Shown here in pieces: positions 1-6,509 of a stretch of DNA of 11,458 nt. This stretch comes from an uncultured Clostridiaceae bacterium (GTDB lineage: Bacteria > Bacillota > Clostridia > Lachnospirales > Lachnospiraceae). The notes below the pieces were generated by a model. That model was not told the DNA's origin and made no database searches. It worked only from the letters and a program-made list of their open reading frames with translations. Every line of letters starts with the position of its first letter. Positions within the stretch are counted from its first letter, which is position 1. The DNA lies in NCBI GenBank assembly GCA_902477765.1, contig CABSIM010000058.1, forward strand, positions 1 through 11,458, written 5' to 3'. A program made the translations under genes and the position numbers.

Positions 1-173
1 ATCGCCTCTTCCAGGCTTCCCGCCATCTTGCTGTCTCCGGACACATGCTTTCCCGCCGTCCTCAGGGTCTTTACCGGCTCCCTTCCCGGGCTGGTGCTGT
101 AAGCTCCTTCATACGGCTTTACGATATAATCCCCGATTCTTTCCGGAAGTTCCCGGCCCACTGCATTCTTCAT
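1..173 (-). CDS. citF: Citrate lyase alpha subunit (citF), N-terminal part only
   Basis: This is the first 57 codons of a gene that runs off the left edge. The product starts MKNAVGRELPERIGDYIVKP, which resembles the N-terminus of clostridial CitF, the alpha subunit (acetyl-ACP:citrate ACP transferase) of the cytoplasmic citrate lyase complex. A SLEEAI stretch near the truncated end fits the helix that precedes the first conserved CitF block. The ATG at 173-171 lies one base after the citE stop, so translation is probably coupled. Gene order citD-citE-citF is the standard one. The catalytic part is outside the window, so intactness cannot be judged. The closely related citramalate lyase alpha subunit is an equally possible identity. 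Confidence 0.8.
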   Translation of the reverse strand, partial: MKNAVGRELPERIGDYIVKPYEGAYSTSPGREPVKTLRTAGKHVSGDSKMAGSLEEA

Positions 174-174
174 C

Positions 175-1080
175 CTACACCACCATCCCTTTCGTGTTGA
201 TTCCTGCCGCTTCTGCCTGGGCCAGGGTCGTCCGCGCACGAAGCTCCATGGGCTTATCGATCATGCCTCCGTCCAGGGTCACCGCTCCCTTATGCTGTCT
301 CTTTCCTTCTTCCACCGCTTCCAGCACACGCAGCGCATACCGGATCTCCTTCATGCCCGGCGTAAAGCAGCTGTTCACCGTATCGATCTGTCTCGGATGG
401 ATGCAGGTCTTTCCGTCAAATCCCAGGTTCCTGGCCAGCGCCGTGTCCGCCTCCAGTCCTTCCCTGTCGTTGATGTCGCTGAACACGATGTCCAGGGCAT
501 CAATTCCTGCCGAACGGCATGCCATCAGCACCATGTTCCTGGCATAGAACACCTCCAGCCCCTGTTTCGTTCTCTGGGCCTTCAGGCTGGCCGTCAGGTC
601 CTCGGCACTCACTGCCAGCGCCACGATCCTCGGATCCGCATGGGCGATCTCCATGGCATTGATCACTCCCATATAGGACTCGATGTTGCAGATCAGTTCG
701 ATCTTTCCTTCCTCCAGGCCTGCTTTTTTCTCGATCTCTCCGATCCGGCGGGAGATGTCCTGCACCTCCCTGGCATACTCCACCTTGGGGATCCGGATGC
801 AGTCCGGGTTGGCACGCACCGCTGCCTGCAGGTCCTCTTCCAGGTATTCCGAATAGATGCCGTTGACCCGGATGGCCACATATTTGTCTTTGGGACGGTG
901 ATGCTTCACCATCTGGTACACCAGGAACCGGGCCGCGTCCTTTTCCGCTGCCGGCACCGAGTCTTCCAGGTCATAGATCAGCACATCCTCGTTGTAGAAC
1001 ACCGCCTGGATCATGTTCACCGGGCTGCTTCCGCTGGCATAAAGGCTGCTTCGCTTCAAATGGATCTTCTTTTCTTCCAT
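175..1080 (-). CDS. citE: Citrate lyase beta subunit (citE)
   Basis: The product is 301 residues, close to the family length of about 300, of the HpcH/HpaI aldolase/CitE family. In the citrate lyase complex CitE cleaves the citryl-ACP thioester to acetyl-ACP and oxaloacetate. Visible family blocks are RSSLYASGSSP (residues 10-20), IYDLEDSVP (35-43), IRVNG (70-74, with the substrate-binding Arg71), ICNIESYMG (130-138) and AVSAEDL (156-162). Glu134 and Asp161 are at the positions expected for the Mg2+ ligands. CIHPRQI occurs near the C-terminus. The start overlaps the citD stop by one base (TGATG) and has AAAGGAGG about ten bases upstream. The reading frame is intact. Citramalate lyase beta subunits belong to the same family and cannot be excluded, given the hydratase and isomerase genes in the operon. 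Confidence 0.9.
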   Translation of the reverse strand: MEEKKIHLKRSSLYASGSSPVNMIQAVFYNEDVLIYDLEDSVPAAEKDAARFLVYQMVKHHRPKDKYVAIRVNGIYSEYLEEDLQAAVRANPDCIRIPKVEYAREVQDISRRIGEIEKKAGLEEGKIELICNIESYMGVINAMEIAHADPRIVALAVSAEDLTASLKAQRTKQGLEVFYARNMVLMACRSAGIDALDIVFSDINDREGLEADTALARNLGFDGKTCIHPRQIDTVNSCFTPGMKEIRYALRVLEAVEEGKRQHKGAVTLDGGMIDKPMELRARTTLAQAEAAGINTKGMVV

Positions 1081-1379
1081 CAGTTTCCATCCTCCTTTGT
1101 CCAGTCATAGGCTTCCTCTGCCCCGCGGCAGATGACGCACTGCATCCGGGAGCGGATCACGCAGTCCAGGGCTCCCCGGTCCCGGATCTCCACCTCCGCG
1201 TCCTTTACGGAGAACTCATCCAGAACCTTCCTTACGGTCTCCACAATGGAATCCCCGAACATCATCTTCACGTCGCTTTCCAGGCTGATGTCGATTCCCT
1301 GTCCCGGGTTGGGACGGATCACGATCTGGCAGTCACTGGATTCCAGGGTTCCGGCCACCGCCGGCTTCTTTATCTCCAT
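1080..1379 (-). CDS. citD: Citrate lyase gamma subunit, acyl carrier protein (citD)
   Basis: The product is 99 residues, the usual CitD size. CitD is the acyl carrier subunit that carries the 2'-(5''-phosphoribosyl)-3'-dephospho-CoA arm of citrate lyase. The N-terminal block AVAGTLESSD (residues 7-16) includes Ser14, which matches the serine that carries the prosthetic group in characterised CitD proteins. The stretch IRPNPGQGIDISLES and a late RDRGALDC block also fit the family. A strong AAAGGAGG lies six bases before the ATG in the 15-base gap after the upstream dehydratase small-subunit gene, so this is the same transcription unit. Genes for attaching the prosthetic group (citC, citX, citG) are not in the window and would be expected beyond the left edge. 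Confidence 0.9.
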   Translation of the reverse strand: MEIKKPAVAGTLESSDCQIVIRPNPGQGIDISLESDVKMMFGDSIVETVRKVLDEFSVKDAEVEIRDRGALDCVIRSRMQCVICRGAEEAYDWTKEDGN

Positions 1380-1394
1380 GACAATCCTCCTTTG

Positions 1395-1925
1395 TCATTG
1401 CTGCTTGATTTCCGCCGCTTTTGATTTCAGATAGGGAAACAGTCCTCCGGCGCTCATGATATCCCGTTCCAGATCGCTGACCGCATCTCCGTGAAAGGTT
1501 TTTCCCGTATCCAGATCCGAGACGGTTCCCCGGTCCATGTCCACTTCCAGCATGTCTCCGTTCCGGATGTCACCGTTTTTTATGGCATCGGATATGCCTT
1601 TGATAAACAGTACCGGATATCCGTTGTTGACCGCATTCCTGTAATAAATTCTGGAGCAGGTCTCCGCCAGGATGCAGGGCACTCCCGCGTACTGCAGACA
1701 GTAGACCGCATGTTCGCGGCTGGAGCCGCATCCGAAATTTTTTCCCCCCACCACAAAATCGCCGGGTTTTACTTCCTTTGCAAAATTCTCCATGCCCGGG
1801 TAATATTCAAATGCATACCGGGGCATGTTTTCCGGATCCGTCTCCGCCAGATATTTGTTATGATAAATCAGGTCCGTATCCACGTTGTCGGAAAATACCC
1901 AGGCTCTTCCTCTCATTTCGCTCAT
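1395..1925 (-). CDS. Aconitase-family hydro-lyase small subunit (LeuD/homoaconitase/mesaconase-type)
   Basis: The product is 176 residues, typical for the swivelling small subunit of split aconitase-family enzymes. It would pair with the large subunit encoded immediately upstream. The start was placed at 1925, not further upstream, because ATG there overlaps the large-subunit stop as ATGA and the product begins with the expected RGRAWVFSDNVDTDLI block (Asp-Thr-Asp at residues 16-18). The conserved substrate-binding motif NFGCGSSREHA spans residues 63-73. The loop after DTD reads YHNKYLAE, which differs from the YLRM-type loop usual in 3-isopropylmalate dehydratase small subunits. That, and the neighbouring lyase genes, argue against leucine synthesis and for a catabolic hydratase such as mesaconase, dimethylmaleate hydratase or aconitase. 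The frame is intact. Confidence 0.85.
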   Translation of the reverse strand: MSEMRGRAWVFSDNVDTDLIYHNKYLAETDPENMPRYAFEYYPGMENFAKEVKPGDFVVGGKNFGCGSSREHAVYCLQYAGVPCILAETCSRIYYRNAVNNGYPVLFIKGISDAIKNGDIRNGDMLEVDMDRGTVSDLDTGKTFHGDAVSDLERDIMSAGGLFPYLKSKAAEIKQQ

Positions 1926-3218
1926 GCCGTTCTGCCTCCCTTCAGAATTTCTCTTGGGTCCGTGATGCATCCGCGTACGGCTGTGGCCATGGCGGACATG
2001 GGACTCATCAGATAGGTATGGCTGCCTTTTCCCACTTTTCCGATGAAGTTCCGGTTGGTGGTGGAACATCCAATGTCTCCGGAGGGCAGTGCCCCGTAAT
2101 GTTCCGCCGTACAGAGGGCGCAGGTGGGGTTGGTGAACACCACTCCCGCCTCCAGGAATTTCTCCAGAAGTCCCTCTCTGGCGCACCGGATCTGTACTTC
2201 GGTGGTGCAGGGCGTGATAATGGCTCTCATGCCCGGATAGATTTTTCCGCCTCCGGCCATCAGAACGTCAAAGGCTGCCCGGATGTCCTCATATCTTCCG
2301 TTGGAACAGGAGCCGATATGTACCTGATCCACTTTCGTTCCCGCCAGTTCCGCAACCGGCTTCACATTGTCCGGCGCGTCCGGACAGGATGCCATGGGCA
2401 CCAGATCTGATACATTATAATACAGTTCCCTGCAGTATTCCCCGTCGGGATCCGCCGCCAGTTCTTCTGCTCTCTTTCGCACCTCTTCTCCGGCGCGCTC
2501 CGCCAGCCAGTCCAGAACCGGACCGTTGGGCATGATCAAGGGGCACCTTTCCGCTCATTTCGGTCACCATGGAGCAGAGGGTGATCCGTTCCGCCAGCGT
2601 CGCATTCTCTATGGTCTCTCCCACAAACTCCACCGCCAGAAAATCCATGCCGCCGGCTCCCAGATCCCCGACGATTTTTGTCAGCAGGTCTCTCATGCAG
2701 ACACCCTGTCTGAAAGTGCCTTCCACATGGATCTTCATGGTTTCCGGGACCCGGAACCAGCTGGTGCCGCTGATGTAGGAGGCGGCAATGTCGGAGTTTC
2801 CCACTCCCGTGGCAAAGGCCCCCACGGCCCCCAGCAGGTTCATGTGGCTGTCGGTTCCCAGCACCACGTCACCGGGTTTTATGAGTCCCGCCTCCAGCAT
2901 CACGTGCTGGCCGATGCCGTGGTTGATGTCGAATACATTGTGAATCCCCTGGCGTTTTGCAAATTCCCGGATGATCTTCTGGTTGTTGGACACTTTCTCC
3001 GAATGGGACGGTGCCTGCAGGTCAAAGGTATAGGCAATCTTTTCCGGATCCCATACTCTTGCCTCTTTTCCCATTTCCTTTTCAAACTGAAGGACACAGT
3101 TGGCGCCTCCGAAGTCTCTGGCGGAAGCCAGGTCCACATGGCACCAGACCCTCTCCCCCACTTTCACTTCTCTTCCGGACGCCCGTTCCATAATTTTCAT
3201 GATCGCGGTTTTTCCCAT
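1922..3218 (-). pseudogene. Aconitase-family hydro-lyase large subunit (LeuC/homoaconitase-type), frameshifted
   Basis: Two overlapping frames together give one LeuC-type protein of about 431 residues, near the family length of about 420. The first frame runs from the ATG at 3218 (AAAAGGAG six bases upstream; product MGKTAIMKIMERASG) to residue 227, ...SGKVPL. It includes the aconitase block GTDSH (121-125). The second frame continues with IMPNGPVLDWL and carries the [4Fe-4S] ligand motifs IGSCSNGR and NPTCALCTAEH. The total is 1297 bases, 3n+1, so one base is extra. The simplest site is the G4 run at 2540-2543 (C4 on the coding strand): with three bases the frame reads continuously K-V-P-L-I-M-P-N-G. 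Either this is a recent inactivating mutation or a sequencing error. A programmed +1 shift is less likely. Confidence 0.85.
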
Positions 3219-3290
3219 TTTCTGCTCCTTTTCCGGTTCTTCTCCGTTTTTCAGGCATGCGGCACTGGATTCCGCATCCCGTTTCTGTTT

Positions 3291-4316
3291 TCAGTCTCTT
3301 ACGTATACATAGCCTTCCATGATTCTCCTGGCGGTTCTGTCCAGATTACCGCTGAGAACCTCATGGGTTCCGTCTTCATGAATCTTCAGATCTGCATAGG
3401 CATCCATGATTCCCCAGGGATGACCGATGCGCAGATGTTCGATTCTGTCCGTTCCAAGAGATTGCCCGGCAATTTCATTGACAATGGTACCCGGAGTATT
3501 GGCTGCCGTTATCGTACAGATGGCTCCGGTTCCCATATAGGCATCAATCATCTTCATTCCGACGGAAAACAGTCTGCCCACCACATCCACCTGGCCGGCT
3601 CCGATTTCTTTCCCGCTGCCTGCGGTGTAGCCCACCGGCTTTGTGACAAATGCGATCTTCGGCAGAGTCTGGCTGTTTTTCTTCGCGTCCTCCAGATCCT
3701 TTGCAAACCCCAGGGTCACGGCTCCGGTTCCCCGGATGATCTCCAGAATACGGCCGATTTCCGCACAGTCCGGGAGTGCATTGAACTCTGACGGAATCTC
3801 TGTTCCCTTGACTCCGAAGTCCTCCGGATGCACGAAGATCACCGGATTGGCGGAATCCACAAAACTGTATTCATAGGTCTTTCCTTCGATTTCGATGGTA
3901 TCTTTTGCATGTCCCGTGGGAAGCAGCTTTCCCGATGCAGCCCCCTGAGGCGCCACAAACTTCAGGGTTACCTTGGCCGCTGTTCCCGGAACTCCGTCAA
4001 TGGCAAAATCTCCTTCGGTCACTGCCCGTCCGTCTTTTACCGGGACCTGGGCAATGATCTCTTTCTGTGTATTGGTATTGAAAATGTGCACCTCGGTCAT
4101 GGGCTCCACGGCCTTCACCATGCCTTCATCAATGGCATAGGGCCCCACCGCAGAAGAAATGTTTCCGCAGTTCATGGTTTTTCCCACAATCGGCGCGTTG
4201 ACATCCACCTGACCGAAATCATAATCCACATCAATGCCCGGGCGCTTGCTTTTTTTGATCACCGCCACTTTGCTGGTGGACGTATTGGCACCGCCCATGC
4301 CGTCGATCTGACGCCT
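3291..4316 (-). pseudogene. PrpF/methylitaconate-isomerase family protein, N-terminus deleted
   Basis: From the internal ATG at 4298 the product is 335 residues of a PrpF-type (DUF453) double-bond or cis-trans isomerase. Relatives act on 2-methylaconitate, 3-methylitaconate or 4-oxalomesaconate. The first homologous residues are RRQIDGMGGANTSTSK, which in full-length family members occur around residues 55-75. The catalytic pair of PrpF, Lys73 and Cys107, appears to match Lys10 (TSTSK) and Cys44 (NCGN) of the remnant, with the same spacing of 34. About 50-60 residues, including the usual MRGGTSKG-like start, are therefore missing. Instead of an upstream region, the sequence passes straight into the opposite-strand LysR remnant, so no ribosome binding site or promoter remains. 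The C-terminus is intact. The gene sits 72 bases before the dehydratase large subunit. Confidence 0.85.
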
Positions 4317-5111
4317 GCCGGTCAGATGGTTTATGACACGGTCCGTCAGATCGAAATTCTGGAAAACAATCTGGAAGCCCGCCTTTCCGACTACAGCGAT
4401 TCCGATTCCGGCACTCTGCGTCTGGGTGCCACGGAAGGACGTTTCCGGATCCTGATTCCTGAGCTGCTGGTGGAGTTCCAGGAAAAATATCCCCGTGTGG
4501 AGCTCATCACCGAATGTGCCAATTCCAACGAACTGAGGGAAATGCTTCTGAATAACCAGCTGGATCTGATGATTACGGCTTCCTCACCCGGAAATGATCC
4601 CAGAATCGCGGAGACTCTGGTCATGAACGAGCAGCTTTATCTGATCATTTCCGACAACATGCTGAAACAGTATTTTCCGGACCGGTATCCTGGATGCAAG
4701 GAGGTGTTCCGGAAAGGAGCCGACCTGCGGGAATTTCAGCATGTTCCGTTTATTCTCAATGAAAAAGGCTTCTCTTCCCGGGATATGGTGGATGCCTACG
4801 CGTCGGCCAGTGGAATTACCATCCGCTGTATCCGTGAGATTGTCCAGGCAGATATCCATTCCCTTCTTTCCGCCAGGGATTACGGAGCCAGCTTCTGTTT
4901 TTCCATGTTTCTTCCGGGAATCAGTGCGTCCAATGCCCTGGGAGCGGAAAACTCGGGCCTCAACATATTTCCTCTCTCCGGCTTTGACACCACCAACCCG
5001 GTGCGTCTCCTGTACCTGAAAGGAAAACTGTTTCCTGCCTATGGACATGATCTGATCTCCCTGATCCGGAAACTCTGCCGGCCGTTTATGAACCCGCCCT
5101 CGGAAATTTAA
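4305..5111 (+). pseudogene. LysR-family regulator lacking its DNA-binding domain
   Basis: The homologous part begins DLTPAGQMVYDTVRQIEIL, the stretch that in LysR regulators follows the helix-turn-helix and opens the linker helix. It then continues through the complete effector-binding fold: GTLRLGATEGRF, IPELLVEFQEKYPRVEL, ELREMLLNNQLDLMI and a long C-terminal subdomain ending at the TAA at 5109-5111. About 60 N-terminal residues that would form the winged helix-turn-helix are absent. Upstream bases are antisense to the isomerase gene, which happens to stay open in this frame, so an automated caller may extend it to 3828. In the parental arrangement this was very probably the divergently encoded regulator of the isomerase-hydratase-lyase operon, sensing its substrate. 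As it stands it cannot bind DNA in the usual way. Confidence 0.85.
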
Positions 5112-5160
5112 TTCCTTTTTCAGAACATGACTCCGTCCTCCGGCTTCATACAGTCCCGTT

Positions 5161-5182
5161 CAGGAATTTTCAGAAATTCCTG
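5161..5182. terminator. Perfect hairpin after the LysR remnant
   Basis: CAGGAATTT (5161-5169) and AAATTCCTG (5174-5182) form a perfect 9 bp stem with loop TCAG. It lies 50 bases after the LysR stop. The bases that follow (CCCTTTCTTC) are pyrimidine-rich but not a clean T-run, so termination is plausible but may be inefficient. Confidence 0.5.
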
Positions 5183-5239
5183 CCCTTTCTTCTGGATTCA
5201 ATTTAACATGTTTTACATGCTCCATAAAGCAGACAAAGA

Positions 5240-5332
5240 TTGCCTGTATGTAACTTCAGGTTGCCGGCCTCAGGAAAAAGATGTGCTTTCTTTTTCCTTC
5301 CGGCTCCGCAATTTTCCGTTACATACAGGCAA
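5240..5332. repeat. Long inverted repeat, MITE-like or large hairpin
   Basis: TTGCCTGTATGTAAC (5240-5254) is repeated perfectly inverted at 5318-5332 (GTTACATACAGGCAA). The 63 bases between them also pair imperfectly: GGAAAAAG with CTTTTTCC around a nine-base loop, GCCGG with CCGGC, and TTGC with GCAA. The whole 93 bp unit can thus fold into one long stem. It lies in the non-coding stretch between the LysR remnant and the amidohydrolase remnant. A short non-autonomous element, a mobile hairpin repeat or a large bidirectional terminator are all possible. No obvious target-site duplication was seen flanking it. Confidence 0.6.
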
Positions 5333-5470
5333 CTTTTATGTTCCGCTGCAAAGGGCTCCGGTCATTGTCTTTTTCCCTGCCTGTCTGTAGAATGAAAAAA
5401 AGCCCTGGATTCCGGTATCCATATCCCGGAACCGTACGGACAAAATTCAAGGAAAAGGAGAATGTCTGCC

Positions 5471-5966
5471 ATGTATAAAAAACCTGTTCTTCCGGAACAT
5501 GCCTGCAATTCCCATCTGCATATCATTGATCCGGCATTTGAAAATGATGGAAAAGCCCTGTCCCAGAAAGGCACCGTGCAGGAGTATACGGAGCTTTCCC
5601 GCCAGCTTGGCCTTCCCAGAGCGGTTTTCGTTCAGGCCAAACCTTTCGGTACCGATAATTCCTGTCTTCTGGACGCGATTCAGAAGTTCGGTCCGGAAAA
5701 CAGCCGGGGAATCGCGGTGGTCACCGGAGATATCACGGACCGGAGAACCCTGGGATGACGCGGCCGCAGTGGCGGAGGCTTTCGTGAACTATGCGCCGGA
5801 GCGGATGCTCTGGGGCAATGACTTCCCTCATGTAACAGAAAAGACAAAACCGGATGAATGGGCTCTTCTGGAAACCATAGATCGCTGGTTCCCGGATGAA
5901 CATTCCCGTTTCCTCGCTCTGGAAAAGAATCCGGAAGATGTGTATGGCTTTTCCCGGGAGTCCTGA
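5471..5966 (+). pseudogene. TIM-barrel amidohydrolase (2-pyrone-4,6-dicarboxylate hydrolase-like), internal deletion and frameshift
   Basis: The N-terminal part (5471-5750) encodes MYKKPVLPEH followed by NSHLHIIDP, the metal-binding HxH strand of COG3618-type amidohydrolases. It continues to GIAVVTGDITDRRTL and then meets a stop at 5756. The C-terminal part is in another frame, from about 5749 to the TGA at 5964-5966. It contains APERMLWGNDFPH, the strand with the last catalytic Asp, and a KNPEDVYGF ending typical of the family. Roughly 110-120 middle residues, compared with a usual length near 280, are absent, including the other metal and catalytic strands. The start at 5471 is preferred to the ATG at 5462 because AAAAGGAG ends only one base before 5462 but ten bases before 5471. 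Relatives hydrolyse lactones or pyrones of dicarboxylates, which fits the neighbouring carboxylate genes. Confidence 0.8.
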
Positions 5967-5988
5967 ATCCCGGAAACCCCGGTATTTG

Positions 5989-6017
5989 TTGAACCCCTCC
6001 CCCTTCTGTGGTATCAT
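5989..6017 (+). promoter_or_regulatory. Promoter of the small membrane protein gene
   Basis: TTGAAC (5989-5994) and TATCAT (6012-6017) are separated by exactly 17 bases, and the -10 element is preceded by TGG, giving an extended -10. Transcription would start near 6024, leaving a leader of about 77 bases before the ATG at 6101. The position directly after the amidohydrolase remnant shows that the next gene is transcribed independently of it. Confidence 0.6.
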
Positions 6018-6100
6018 ACAGGTACAGAATTCATTGTCTCGGGGGACTGTTTTACAGCCACAGTTTTTGTCAGCACCCCTTTCCGGAAAGGAGTGGTCTC

Positions 6101-6286
6101 ATGACGTATCTGCAGGATATTTTTCTCACCATACGGGGCATGCCGGTGGAAACCGCGGAACATCTGGCTTCTGATGCTCTCGTCTATATTCTGTCTGCAG
6201 CAGCCGCAGTTTTTCTGTTTTATCAGGCCGGCCATCTTCTGGACTGGCTCTGCCGGCAGCTGAAAAAATTCAGAGACCGCAAATAA
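6101..6286 (+). CDS. Small single-span membrane protein, 61 residues, function unknown
   Basis: I do not recognise this protein. The ATG at 6101 has AAAGGAG (6087-6093) seven bases upstream and a good promoter before it. The product MTYLQDIFLTIRG... has a polar N-terminal region with some acidic residues, one hydrophobic segment at about residues 26-48 (ALVYILSAAAAVFLFYQAGHLL), and a basic end (RQLKKFRDRK). By the positive-inside rule this predicts the N-terminus outside and the C-terminus in the cytoplasm. It has its own promoter and a terminator before the permease gene, so it is a single-gene unit. The ribosome binding site lies within a 14 bp perfect palindrome, CCTTTCCGGAAAGG (6078-6091), which could limit initiation. 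It could be a regulator of a membrane complex or a toxin-like peptide, but nothing in the sequence decides this. Confidence 0.6.
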   Translation: MTYLQDIFLTIRGMPVETAEHLASDALVYILSAAAAVFLFYQAGHLLDWLCRQLKKFRDRK

Positions 6287-6347
6287 AAATCAGCGCTGTC
6301 AGGCATCCCGAAGATGCCCGGACAGGCGTGTTCCCGTTTCACATGGG

Positions 6348-6392
6348 AATCCGGAACCCCGCTCCTGTACTGGAGAAAGGTTCCGGATTTTC
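6348..6392 (+). terminator. Terminator after the small membrane protein gene
   Basis: AATCCGGAACC (6348-6358) pairs perfectly with GGTTCCGGATT (6379-6389), followed by TTTTC. The 20-base loop contains a second small stem, CTCC/GGAG. It lies about 60 bases after the stop codon and upstream of the uracil permease promoter, so it ends the preceding transcript and is not an attenuator of the permease. Confidence 0.6.
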
Positions 6393-6437
6393 AGAATACC
6401 TCTTTGGGGATTTCTCTCTGACTTTTGCAAATTCCAC

Positions 6438-6465
6438 TGGACAAAATTCCGTCATGTGATATAAT
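6438..6465 (+). promoter_or_regulatory. Promoter of the uracil permease gene
   Basis: TGGACA (6438-6443) is a 5/6 match to the -35 consensus. It is followed after 16 bases by a perfect TATAAT (6460-6465) with an extended -10 TGA. The predicted start near 6472 gives a leader of only about 38 bases. That leaves no room for a PyrR-type attenuator or a riboswitch, so any pyrimidine control would act elsewhere. Confidence 0.75.
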
Positions 6466-6509
6466 GTTCGGGATAAAAAACCCAAACCCATTTTCCCAAG
6501 GAGGTCAGT

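Noticed and set aside
292..1110. Long plus-strand frames across the citE and citD genes
   Set aside because: They are antisense shadows. The minus-strand frames have clear family motifs and ribosome binding sites, and the plus-strand products have none.
2526..3791. 421-residue plus-strand frame across the hydratase and isomerase genes
   Set aside because: Its product is rich in His, Gly and Ser with no recognisable motif, and it crosses two genes well supported on the other strand.
5207..5219. Palindrome CATGT-TTT-ACATG as an operator
   Set aside because: It is short and AT-rich, and no promoter could be placed around it with confidence, so chance is likely.
5410..5431. TTCCGG...CCGGAA inverted repeat before the amidohydrolase remnant
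   Set aside because: TTCCGG is very frequent throughout this window, so the pair is probably incidental.
6302..6318. GGCATC/GATGCC hairpin as terminator of the small membrane protein gene
   Set aside because: The stem is only 6 bp and lacks a following T-run. The better terminator lies at 6348-6392.
6340..6509. PyrR-type attenuator or purine riboswitch ahead of uraA
   Set aside because: The strong promoter at 6438-6465 leaves only about 38 transcribed leader bases, and no PyrR binding-loop sequence was found.
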